Shown: positions 7,061 to 14,985 of the stretch, in pieces
How the letters are laid out: every line of letters begins with the position of its first letter
Position numbering within the stretch: position 1 is the stretch's first letter
NCBI GenBank assembly: GCA_900546715.1
Contig: UREA01000013.1
Location: 1 to 32,879 of the forward strand
Reading direction: 5' to 3'
Source of the DNA: an uncultured Mycoplasmatota bacterium
Lineage (GTDB): Bacteria; Bacillota_I; Bacilli_A; RF39; UBA660
DNA: 32,879 bases
Notes under the pieces: generated by a model
The model's database searches: none
The model's input: the letters and a program-made list of their open reading frames with translations, nothing else
Told to the model about the DNA's origin: nothing
Translations under genes and position numbers: made by a program

Positions 7061-7085
7061 AATCCCGTAAATACGGGATTTTTTC
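7061..7085 (+). terminator. Terminator of tRNA operon
   Basis: AATCCCGTA / TACGGGATT with a 2-nt loop is followed by a T-run. It is a strong intrinsic terminator. Confidence 0.9.
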
Positions 7086-7202
7086 TTGCTCATATTTTTT
7101 GAAAGTAAAAGAAGAGTATAAAATACTATGTTATTAATCTATTGATTGTTTTTGTTGCACATTTTCGAAAATTATGTAATAATATTTACGAGGTGGAAAA
7201 AA

Positions 7203-7763
7203 ATGGCAAAAGATGAAAGAAATTATACTAAAAACTTTAAACAATTAAATATGTATAGTTACATAATTATGGTTCTACTCCTTGTTGCAATAATTCTTGG
7301 TTTTGTTAATGCTTGTAGTAGAGGAGAAGATAATGACTATGATGTATCAATGATGCATACTGTTGGAGTTGCTGATGTTCTTGATATGTTTGAAGATACT
7401 GACAGTACTTATGTCCTTTATATAGGTCGTGAAACATGTACAGTATGTCATGAATTATTACCAACATTACAAGAAGCGCAAATTAATAATAATTATATAA
7501 CTCAGTATTTAGATATTTCTCTAGTTGATCGCAGCGGAGCAAACTGGAAAGAACTCGTAGAACTTCTTGATATGGAAACCACAACAACCGTTGATGAAGA
7601 AGGAGTTGGAGAAAAAGTAACTGATACATTTGGTAATTTTATTAATGATTATGGTTTTACTCCATGTGTGATAATTATACAAGATGGCAAGCAAGCCGGA
7701 GGGTTCTTTGGTAGTTACTCATTAACGGCTTTTGAAGATTGGTTAGATAATTATGGAATTTAA
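7203..7763 (+). CDS. Membrane-anchored thioredoxin-like protein (CTVC)
   Basis: A 186-residue protein with one N-terminal membrane segment (about residues 19-38, YIIMVLLLVAIILGFVNA) and an extracytoplasmic thioredoxin fold. The active-site pair is CTVC in IGRETCTVCHELLP, and the cis-proline region is FTPCVIIIQDGK. It probably reduces or exchanges disulfides outside the membrane and resembles bacteriocin-transport-accessory-type thioredoxins. I took the ATG at 7203 because GAGGTGG lies 6 nt upstream; an upstream in-frame start at 7146 lacks a site. Exported proteins in this window with paired cysteines (18095, 18924) are plausible clients, but this is inference. Confidence 0.8.
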   Translation: MAKDERNYTKNFKQLNMYSYIIMVLLLVAIILGFVNACSRGEDNDYDVSMMHTVGVADVLDMFEDTDSTYVLYIGRETCTVCHELLPTLQEAQINNNYITQYLDISLVDRSGANWKELVELLDMETTTTVDEEGVGEKVTDTFGNFINDYGFTPCVIIIQDGKQAGGFFGSYSLTAFEDWLDNYGI

Positions 7764-7790
7764 AAAAGGAAAAACTAATTTCCTTTTTTT
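7762..7790. terminator. Bidirectional terminator
   Basis: AAAAAAGGAAA / TTTCCTTTTTT with a 6-nt loop sits between convergent genes and serves both strands. Confidence 0.75.
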
Positions 7791-8307
7791 AATCCACAAA
7801 ATCCTCAATTTCTGTTTTAGTTTTATGTGGTTCATCAAAATATAGGTTAGGGTAGTTTTGTTGTCTTAATACTTCATAAACCATAATAGCTACAGTATTT
7901 GATAAATTTAGAGCCCTAACATTATCACTCATAGGTAGTCTAATACAATTATCAAGGTGAGGTTTCAAAATGTTTTTTGGTATTCCTGTAGATTCTTTAC
8001 CAAATACTAAATAAATATTTTCATCTTTATCACTAAAATCAAATTTCATCGGGGGTTTATGCCCATATCTAGTTAAAAAGTAAAATTTACCATATGGATT
8101 CTTACTTAAAAAATCTTCATAATTTTCATAAACAAACCATTTTAATTTATCAATATAATTAACACCACTACGAATCAAATGTTTATCATCTACTTCAAAA
8201 CCTAATGGTTTAATTAAGTGTAACACGGCATTAGTAGCAACACAAGTCCGCATTATATTACCGGTATTTTGAGGAATTTCTGGTTCAAATAAAACTACAT
8301 TTATCAT
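7789..8307 (-). CDS. trmL: tRNA (cytidine/uridine-34-2'-O)-methyltransferase TrmL
   Basis: SPOUT-class methyltransferase that 2'-O-methylates the wobble base of tRNA-Leu isoacceptors. Its 172-residue length is typical of this minimal family. Key segments: N-terminal LFEPEIPQNTGNIMRTC, HLIKPLGF, VFGKESTGIP (SAM-binding knot), and the C-terminal IRLPMSDNVRALNLSNTVAIMVYE characteristic of TrmL/CspR. AAGGGAG precedes the ATG. It is third in a leftward run with ftsK and a thioredoxin-fold gene (25-nt gap), so probably co-transcribed. Confidence 0.95.
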   Translation of the reverse strand: MINVVLFEPEIPQNTGNIMRTCVATNAVLHLIKPLGFEVDDKHLIRSGVNYIDKLKWFVYENYEDFLSKNPYGKFYFLTRYGHKPPMKFDFSDKDENIYLVFGKESTGIPKNILKPHLDNCIRLPMSDNVRALNLSNTVAIMVYEVLRQQNYPNLYFDEPHKTKTEIEDFVD

Positions 8308-8332
8308 ATTTTACTCCCTTAAAAAAAGGTCT

Positions 8333-8902
8333 TTATTGACCTTCGTATTCATATATATCTAATAACTTTTGTAAGTCCCCAGAATTAATCATGTTATCAT
8401 CATCTCTTTCAACTACATATACAAGTTCACCATCTTGATAATATAAAATTGTTGGTATTTTATCTATTTCATCAGTATTAAATGCATTATTGATTCTTGT
8501 AATATAATTATCTTGTTCCATAATATCTAATACATTCAAATAATAAAATACATCATTTAACTTATAATCATCAATTATCCCTTTTATACTTTCTTCAAGA
8601 GCATAAGTCTCAGCATCTCCAGTATAAGTAATTAATACAAAATAACCACTTTGAGGTGCTTCAGCAAGAATTTGACTTACTTCATCTAAATTTTTAATTT
8701 CTAAACTAACAGTATCAGTTGTTAGTAAATAACTATTAGTTATTTGTTCTTCTTTTCTTACTTGATTAACCCGATATATGTAAATCACAATAAGTATTAC
8801 AGCAAGTACCACTCCGATAATAATGTAAATTGTTTTTGGAGTAATCGTTTGAGTTGCATTTTTTACTTCTTTTGTTTCATTTGTTGTTTTTTTATCAGCC
8901 AT
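8333..8902 (-). CDS. Membrane-anchored thioredoxin-fold protein without active-site cysteines
   Basis: 189 residues: a hydrophilic N-terminal cytoplasmic stretch, one membrane segment (about residues 26-44, YIIIGVVLAVILIVIYIY), then an outside domain with a thioredoxin-like pattern. The cis-proline loop is clear (KIPTILYYQDGELV), but where CxxC is expected the sequence reads ITYTGDAETYA; there is no cysteine in the protein. It is therefore unlikely to be an oxidoreductase and may bind or chaperone partners. It is similar in plan to the CTVC protein at 7203-7763 nearby, suggesting an old duplication with loss of the active site. Confidence 0.65.
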   Translation of the reverse strand: MADKKTTNETKEVKNATQTITPKTIYIIIGVVLAVILIVIYIYRVNQVRKEEQITNSYLLTTDTVSLEIKNLDEVSQILAEAPQSGYFVLITYTGDAETYALEESIKGIIDDYKLNDVFYYLNVLDIMEQDNYITRINNAFNTDEIDKIPTILYYQDGELVYVVERDDDNMINSGDLQKLLDIYEYEGQ

Positions 8903-8963
8903 TTTATAACCTACCTTCCATTAATATATTATCATAAATTTTAAAAATTTAATAGACTTTTTT

Positions 8964-11183
8964 TTATACTTCTTCATCATTTTTCTCTAATTTTACTAAA
9001 ACTTCTCTTGGTTTCGATCCGTTTTGTGGACCAACAATACCACGAGATTCCAGTAAATCCATAAGTCTTGCAGCTCTATTATAACCAAATCTAAATCTTC
9101 TTTGAATTAAGGAAGCACTGATTTTTCCTGTTTGAATTGCAAATTCCACAACTTCATTATAAGCCGCATCATCTTCTCCCGCATAAGAATTTGTTGAACC
9201 ACTAGAAGTATTTGTACTTACATTTTCAAAATCTTCATTATACTTGACAGTTGCTTGACTCTTACAATAATCAATCAATCTTTTTATTTCATCATCATTG
9301 ATAAAACAACCTTGAATTCTTGTTGGAGCACTATCTCCCATAGGGAAGTATAACATATCACCTTTACCAAGTAATTTTTCAGCTCCTGGTTGATCAAGAA
9401 TAGTCCGTGAATCTATTTGACTAGAAACCGCAAATGAGATACGTGATGGAATATTATTTTTAATTAAACCTGTTATAACATCTGTTGATGGTCTTTGAGT
9501 TGCAACTATCAAGTGAATTCCTGCAGCTCTAGCAAGTTGTGTAATTCTTGTAATAGAATCTTCAACTTCTTTAGAGGCAACAAGCATTAAATCAGCAAGT
9601 TCATCGATAATTACCACAATATATGGCATCTTAGCTTGAGGACTATCAGGATGTTTTTTATTTTCTTTTTCGATTAATTCATTATATCCAGAAATGTTTT
9701 TAACTTCACATTCACTAAACAAAGTAAATCTTTTATCCATTTCAGATACTACTTGTTGTAGTGTTAAACTAGCTTTTTTAGGATCACTTACTACCGGACA
9801 TAGTAGGTGAGGAATCCCATTATAATTAGTAAGTTCCACTTTTTTAGGGTCAACTAATACTAGTTTTACTTCATTAGGTTTATAACGCATTAGGATTGAT
9901 GCAATAATACCATTGATGCATACTGATTTACCTGATCCAGTAGATCCAGCAACAAGTAAGTGAGGCATTTTAGTTAAATCCATAACTTTTGGTGTACCCA
10001 TAATATCTTTACCTAAAGCCGCACAAATCTTCGCATCACTTTTTAAATTTTGTGGAGACTCTAATACTTCTCTTAGGGTAACACTACTAATTGTAGGGTT
10101 AGGAATTTCTACCCCAATAGTACTTTTGCCAGGAATTGGTGCTTGAATAATAACATCTTTCGCAGCTAAGGCTAGGGCTATTTCTTTATTAATATTAACA
10201 ATCCGACTTACCTTTGTTCCTGCTGGAACAGTAAGTTCATATTCTGTAACTGCAGGTCCGATATGTATTTCAACAACTTTAGCATTTACTCCAAAATCTC
10301 TAAGTACTCGCTCAAGTATTTCTTTATTGCTTTTAGTAAATTCTGTTGAATTGATCTTTTTTTGTTTTATTGGATCAAAAATTTCATTAAACTTAGGAAG
10401 CGTGTATGTTGTACTTTCATAAATATCTTCTTGCCTTTTTTTAGGTTCCAAAGATTCTTGTTCAATTGGTTTTTGTTTTAACTCATCCATACTTGTAATA
10501 ACAATTTTATCTTGCTTAGGTTCTTCTTTTACTTCTTCATTACTATTTGTAGTTATTACTTCATCACTACTAACTTCTTTCTTTTCTTTTTTCTTATGTT
10601 TAAATATTCCAAATATCTTACTAAATATATTTGATAAATTAACATTAAATGTTAAAACTGCTGCAAAAATACCTAAAATAACTAATATTACGATTGAACC
10701 AGTTTTACCAAATAAACTATATAAAAGAGTAATAAATGTTGCTCCGATAAAACCTCCACCAATTACTACAGATGTTGTCCCACTAGTCTCTAAGGCATTA
10801 TTTGCAGAAATACTAGAAATCCTTTCCATAAAATTATTATATGTTTCACTAAAAATATCTCCAGGACTATCCGCTAAATTCAAAAACTCAAAATGACTAG
10901 CTACTAAAATTATAATAAATATTAAATAAAGCCCAATTAACTTTCCACTAGTAAATTTTGGCATCTTTCTTTTATATAACATATATATACCTAAGATTAT
11001 TGTAAATATTAAAATAACTATCCACCAAGAACCCGCCAAAAACATAGCAAATTTCTTTATTAGTGAACCAACAAATCCAAAACCAAACCCAATTATACCT
11101 ATTAATATAAGGATAAGGCCAATAAGTTCAACACTATAACTACTTGTGGCACTACTTTCTTTTGATTTCTTTTTCTTTGCCAT
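8964..11183 (-). CDS. ftsK: DNA translocase FtsK/SpoIIIE
   Basis: Septal DNA pump that clears chromosomes from the division site. 739 residues: four N-terminal membrane segments (roughly residues 15-190), a charged linker, the alpha/beta translocase domain with Walker A GSTGSGKS and Walker B region VVIIDELADLM, and the C-terminal gamma winged-helix domain (AYNEVVEFAIQTGKISASLIQRRF in part) that reads polar DNA sequences. Length fits SpoIIIE/FtsK of Bacilli. The ATG at 11183 has AGGGTGA 5 nt upstream; a GTG three codons earlier is less likely. Confidence 0.95.
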   Translation of the reverse strand: MAKKKKSKESSATSSYSVELIGLILILIGIIGFGFGFVGSLIKKFAMFLAGSWWIVILIFTIILGIYMLYKRKMPKFTSGKLIGLYLIFIIILVASHFEFLNLADSPGDIFSETYNNFMERISSISANNALETSGTTSVVIGGGFIGATFITLLYSLFGKTGSIVILVILGIFAAVLTFNVNLSNIFSKIFGIFKHKKKEKKEVSSDEVITTNSNEEVKEEPKQDKIVITSMDELKQKPIEQESLEPKKRQEDIYESTTYTLPKFNEIFDPIKQKKINSTEFTKSNKEILERVLRDFGVNAKVVEIHIGPAVTEYELTVPAGTKVSRIVNINKEIALALAAKDVIIQAPIPGKSTIGVEIPNPTISSVTLREVLESPQNLKSDAKICAALGKDIMGTPKVMDLTKMPHLLVAGSTGSGKSVCINGIIASILMRYKPNEVKLVLVDPKKVELTNYNGIPHLLCPVVSDPKKASLTLQQVVSEMDKRFTLFSECEVKNISGYNELIEKENKKHPDSPQAKMPYIVVIIDELADLMLVASKEVEDSITRITQLARAAGIHLIVATQRPSTDVITGLIKNNIPSRISFAVSSQIDSRTILDQPGAEKLLGKGDMLYFPMGDSAPTRIQGCFINDDEIKRLIDYCKSQATVKYNEDFENVSTNTSSGSTNSYAGEDDAAYNEVVEFAIQTGKISASLIQRRFRFGYNRAARLMDLLESRGIVGPQNGSKPREVLVKLEKNDEEV

Positions 11184-11297
11184 TTTTATCACCCTAATTA
11201 ATTATACCTTAATATTACTAATTTTTCAATTTATTTAAGTAGTTCACCCATACTACTTTTTTAAAAGTTCATAGTATAATGTAGGGAGGAAATAAAA

Positions 11298-11744
11298 ATG
11301 TTATTTGATGATAATTTAGGATTTATGGCTTATAATTTATATCCAAATATGATGAATAATAAAAATACAACTAATAGTAATGACTTAGTTTCAGTTGATG
11401 AAGGTTTTTTTAGAGGAAATATGTTCAAAAACGAATATAAACCTTATAAAAATTATACTTATAAAAAAATAGTGCCAAAAACTAAAAAAGAAGAATTATT
11501 ATTGGAAATAATGGAATTATCTTTTGTTATTAATGATTTAAATTTATATTTAGATTTATATCCTACAGATAAGGAAATGTTAGAAAAATTTAACAAATTA
11601 GTAGAAATCTCATGTCAAAAAGAAATCGAATATGTTAAAGCATATGGCCCTCTTGAAGTTATTGATAGCAATTCCAAAACTAATTTTGATTGGATAAAAA
11701 ATCCATGGCCTTGGGAAAGAGAGGATGATACAAAATATGTTTAA
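11298..11744 (+). CDS. CotJA-CotJB fusion-type coat protein
   Basis: 148 residues. The C-terminal ~80 residues match CotJB: ELLLEIMELSFVINDLNLYLDLYPTDKEML in overall pattern, then YGPLEV and a final NPWPWE. The N-terminal part contains VSVDEGFFRGNMFKNEYKPY, which matches the CotJA core (G-x-x-x-G-T-x-F-x-x-L-Y-x-P-Y). The two Bacillus genes cotJA and cotJB therefore seem joined in one reading frame. In Bacillus they belong to the spore coat and are made in the mother cell. GGGAGG lies 7 nt before the ATG, and the stop overlaps cotJC by 8 nt. Confidence 0.8.
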   Translation: MLFDDNLGFMAYNLYPNMMNNKNTTNSNDLVSVDEGFFRGNMFKNEYKPYKNYTYKKIVPKTKKEELLLEIMELSFVINDLNLYLDLYPTDKEMLEKFNKLVEISCQKEIEYVKAYGPLEVIDSNSKTNFDWIKNPWPWEREDDTKYV

Positions 11745-12294
11745 GTATGTAAAACATTTAGCATATCCAGTAAATATCACTAAAAAAGATTTAAAAATGG
11801 CTAAATTAATAGTTACTCAATTTGGTGGTCCCGCTGGAGAACTTGGAGCATGTCTTAGATATTTTTCTCAAAAATTTACTATGCCAGATGAAATGGGAAG
11901 AGCACTGCTTAATGATATAGCTACTGAAGAAATGGGACATATGGAAATGGTTTCTACAATGGTTTATCAACTTATGAAAAATGCTACAGTTGATGAAATT
12001 AAAGCGGCTGGCTTAGAACAATATTATACGGAACATAATAAAGGGGTATATCCACAAGATGCCAATGGAGTACCATTTGATGCTAAAACTTTTGCAGTAA
12101 CTGCTGATCCTCTTACAGATTTATCAGAAGATATGGCAGCAGAACAAAAAGCCAGAAGTGCTTATGAAAACTTAATAGATTTGGCAACAGATCCAGCAGT
12201 AATAGAACCACTTTTATTTTTACGTCAAAGAGAAGTTGTACATTTTAATAGGTTTAAGGCATTATATGATTATTATGAAAAATTAGGTTATTAA
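11737..12294 (+). CDS. cotJC: CotJC-like manganese catalase family protein
   Basis: 185 residues with the di-manganese catalase pattern: YPVNITKKDLKMAK, ITQFGGPAGELGA-type N-terminus (here VTQFGGPAGELGACLRYFSQ), EEMGHMEM (metal ligands), and RQREVVHFNRF near the C-terminus. It is shorter than full catalases (about 270 residues), as expected for CotJC, and may decompose peroxide or simply serve as a coat protein. The ATG at 11737 (MFKYVKHLAYPVNI) matches homologues; an in-frame ATG at 11725 abuts the purine-rich GAGAGG. Translationally coupled to the cotJAB gene. Confidence 0.9.
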   Translation: MFKYVKHLAYPVNITKKDLKMAKLIVTQFGGPAGELGACLRYFSQKFTMPDEMGRALLNDIATEEMGHMEMVSTMVYQLMKNATVDEIKAAGLEQYYTEHNKGVYPQDANGVPFDAKTFAVTADPLTDLSEDMAAEQKARSAYENLIDLATDPAVIEPLLFLRQREVVHFNRFKALYDYYEKLGY

Positions 12295-12321
12295 ATCAAG
12301 TGTAAAAGCTTGATTTTTTTA
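12294..12321 (+). terminator. Terminator after cotJC
   Basis: AATCAAG / CTTGATT with an 8-nt loop and a T-run begins at the last base of the cotJC stop codon. Confidence 0.8.
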
Positions 12322-12548
12322 AATATTATAAAACATGTTAAAAAATGTTGAATACTTTAAAAGTATAAAGAGAACTTAATAATGAAATTTTACTAATTTT
12401 TAAAATTGAAGCACTTTTTGTTAATTTTTTTGAAAATTTAGTTATTTTTTTGCAAAAAACGACTTTAATTTTAAAAATTGGTCATTTGCATTATATAAAT
12501 ATTTATGCTAGCATAGGTAAATCACAACAAAAAAAGGATGGTGAAATC

Positions 12549-13463
12549 ATGAATTATTTAAAAAAAATTGAAGAATTAATTGTTGAAAACGAAGCTGGGA
12601 AGAAATCAGTTGTTCTAAGAGATAACTCTAATACTTTACTTACTTATTGGAATATAGGTAAGCTTATAGTTGAAGCCCAAGGTGGTGATGCAAGAGCAAA
12701 GTATGGAGATAACTTAATTAGTGAATGGGGAAGGAAATTAAGTGAAAAATATGGTAAGGGATATAATAAGAGTAATCTATCCAGAGCACGAACATTTTAT
12801 TTATATTTTCCAATTGTTGCCGCAGTGCGGCAACAATTAACTTGGACTCATTATAGATTGATTTTGCCGTTAAAAAACGAAAACGAAAGAAACTACTATA
12901 TCAATCTAGTAATACTAAATAATTTATCTTCTAGAGAATTACAAAGAGAAATAAAAAACAAAGCTTTTGATAGATTATCTTATGCTGATAAAGAACATAT
13001 TGAAATTATTAGTGATACTAATAATACTACACTTTCAATTAAAGATATGATAAAAGACCCGATTATTTTAAAATCAGATAATACAATAAATAAAATAGAT
13101 GAACAAGCAATTCATAAATATATCATATCTTTACTTGAAGATAAATTTTTAGAATTAGGAACTGGTTTTGCGTTAATTGGTCATGAATATAAAATACATT
13201 TGGATAATAAGACTTATAAAATCGATTTGTTATTTTTTAACTATTTAATAAATGCTTTTGTAGTAGTTGAAGTTAAAATAAGAGAACTCAAACACTATGA
13301 TATATCTCAATTAGAGTTTTATGTAAATTATGTAGATAAAAACATAAAAAGAAATGTTCATAATAAAACAATTGGTATATTAATAGTTAAGAAAAAGAAC
13401 AAATTTGTAATTGAATATACTACAAGTGATGATATTTTAATTACTACTTATGCACTAAATTAA
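12549..13463 (+). CDS. DUF1016/YhcG-type PD-(D/E)XK nuclease, intact copy 1
   Basis: 304 residues. N-terminal DUF1016_N domain: LLTYWNIGKLIVEAQ, YGDNLISEWGRKLSEKYGKG and LTWTHYRLIL. C-terminal PD-(D/E)XK nuclease-like domain: GFALIGHEYKIHLDN, KIDLLFF (Asp), VVVEVKIRELK (ExK) and DISQLEFYV. Catalytic residues D...ExK are present. AAAGGATGG precedes the ATG at 12549; an upstream extension lacks homology. It is the first of three tandem copies with 11-12 nt gaps. A perfect 27-bp palindrome (12812-12838) encodes the segment IVAAVRQQ between the two conserved parts of the N-terminal domain. YhcG-like proteins are linked to defence or mobile DNA, but their cellular role is unsettled. Confidence 0.85.
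   Translation: MNYLKKIEELIVENEAGKKSVVLRDNSNTLLTYWNIGKLIVEAQGGDARAKYGDNLISEWGRKLSEKYGKGYNKSNLSRARTFYLYFPIVAAVRQQLTWTHYRLILPLKNENERNYYINLVILNNLSSRELQREIKNKAFDRLSYADKEHIEIISDTNNTTLSIKDMIKDPIILKSDNTINKIDEQAIHKYIISLLEDKFLELGTGFALIGHEYKIHLDNKTYKIDLLFFNYLINAFVVVEVKIRELKHYDISQLEFYVNYVDKNIKRNVHNKTIGILIVKKKNKFVIEYTTSDDILITTYALN
12812..12838. repeat. Intragenic palindrome, DUF1016 copy 1
   Basis: Perfect 27-bp palindrome: 13-bp arms (left arm AATTGTTGCCGCA) around one central base, the first base of the Val codon GTG. It is richer in G+C than the gene around it. The other two copies have different palindromes at the aligned codon. Confidence 0.9.
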
Positions 13464-13474
13464 ATGGAGGGATT

Positions 13475-14377
13475 ATGAATTATTTAAAGGAATTAATTGT
13501 TGAAAATGAAGCTAGAAAAAAAGCAGATGCTTTAAAAGATAACTCAAATACATTACTTACTTATTGGAATATAGGTAAGCTTATAGTTGAAGCATAATGT
13601 GGTGATGCAAGAGCTAAGTATGGAGATAATCTAATTAATGACTGGGGTAAGAAGTTAAGTTTAAAATATGGTAAAAATTATGGTGTAAGAACTTTGCAAA
13701 GGATGAGACAATTATTTTTATTGTTTCCAAAAGTGTCCACACTGTGGACGAAATTAAATTGGTCTCATTACAAATTAATTTTATCAATAAAAAACGAAAA
13801 TGAGAGGAACTATTACATTAATTTGGCAATTTTAAATAATTTATCAGTAAGAGAATTACAAAGAGAAATAAAAAATAAGGCCTTCGATAGATTATCTTAT
13901 GTTGATAAAAACAATATTGAAATTATTAGTGATAATAATACTACACTTTCAATTAAAGATATGATAAAAGATCCGATTGTTTTAAAATCAGATAAAAATA
14001 TGAATAAAATTGATGAACAAGCAATTCATAAATATATCATATCTTTGCTTGAAGATAAATTCCTAGAATTAGGAACTGGTTTTGCACTAATGGGTCATGA
14101 ATATAAAATACATATAGATAATAAGACATATAAAATAGATTTGTTATTCTTTAATTATAAATTAAATGCTTTTGTAGTAGTAGAAGTTAAAACTAGAAAA
14201 GTAAAACATACAGATATAGGACAATTAAATTTTTATGTGATTTTTGTAGAAGATAATATAAAAGAAATTAATCATAATAAAACAATAGGATTATTAATAG
14301 TTAAAGAAAATGATAAATACATTATTAAATATATTACAAGTGATGATATTTTAGTTACTACTTATGCTTTGAATTAA
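13475..14377 (+). pseudogene. DUF1016/YhcG nuclease, copy 2 (nonsense mutation)
   Basis: Starts 11 nt after copy 1 with GGAGG and an ATG. It reads MNYLKELIVENEARKKADAL... to a TAA at 13595-13597, where copy 1 has a Gln codon (GAAGCCCAAGGT against GAAGCATAATGT). Past this one stop the frame is open to the normal end, including the nuclease domain (KIDLLFFNYK, VVVEVKTRK). A single C-to-T-type change thus inactivates it; an internal start could yield a truncated protein from about 13694. Flanking sequence is close to copy 1, yet the palindrome site differs completely. Confidence 0.8.
13735..13749. repeat. Intragenic palindrome, DUF1016 copy 2
   Basis: Perfect 15-bp palindrome GTCCACACTGTGGAC, centred on the first base of the Leu codon CTG that aligns with the Val codon at the centre in copy 1. 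Confidence 0.85.
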
Positions 14378-14389
14378 ATGGAGGATTAT

Positions 14390-14925
14390 ATGAATTATTT
14401 AAAAAATATTGAAGAGTTAATTGTTGAAAATGAGGCAAATAAAAAGCAAATGCTCTAAGAAATAACTCTAGTACTTTACTTACTTATTGGAATATAGGTA
14501 AGCTTATAGTTGAAGCACAAGGTGGTGATGCAAGAGCAAAGTATGGAGATAATTTAATTAATGACTGGGGTAGGAAATTAAGCTTAAAATATGGTAAAAA
14601 ATATGATAGGCCGTCTTTAAGAAGAGCTAGAATGTTTTATTTGCAATTTTCAATTTGTGGCTCACTGAGCCACAAATTGAGTTGGACTCATTATCGTTAT
14701 ATTTTACCGATAAAAAATCCAAACGCAAGAAACTACTACATTAATTTAGTAATACTAAATAATCTATCAGTAAGAGAGTTAAGAAAAGAAATAAAAAATA
14801 AAGCTTTTGATAGATTATCTTATGTTGATAAAAATAATATTGAAATTATTATTGATACTAATAACACTACACTTTCAATTAAAGATATGATAAAAGACTC
14901 TATTATTTTTCAAAAAAACATCTGA
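14390..14925 (+). pseudogene. DUF1016/YhcG nuclease, copy 3 (frameshifted and truncated)
   Basis: Follows copy 2 by 12 nt with GGAGG and an ATG. One A is missing in the A-run near 14440-14447 relative to copy 2, which brings a TAA at about 14456. In the shifted frame the DUF1016_N domain continues (LLTYWNIGKLIVEAQ, WGRKLSLKYGKKYDRPS, LSWTHYRYILPIKN) up to IKDMIKDSIIFQKNI and a stop at 14925. The whole nuclease domain is gone. The typA promoter begins immediately after, so the deletion probably joined the remnant to typA. It carries a third, unrelated palindrome at the same codon. Confidence 0.8.
14650..14680. repeat. Intragenic palindrome, DUF1016 copy 3
   Basis: Perfect 31-bp palindrome: 15-bp arms (left arm TCAATTTGTGGCTCA) around one base, the first base of a CTG Leu codon aligned with the centres in copies 1 and 2. 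Confidence 0.9.
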
Positions 14926-14928
14926 CAC

Positions 14929-14957
14929 TTGACATTTTAAACACTTTGTATTATTAT
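14929..14957 (+). promoter_or_regulatory. typA promoter
   Basis: Consensus TTGACA (14929-14934), a 17-bp spacer and TATTAT (14952-14957) lie 28 bp before the typA start. Confidence 0.8.
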
Positions 14958-14985
14958 CTATTAGTGCGAAAAAAGGGTGAGTTTT

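Noticed and set aside
12450..12548. N-terminal extension of the first DUF1016 gene
   Set aside because: No SD at 12450 and no match to copies 2 and 3, whose starts align with the ATG at 12549.
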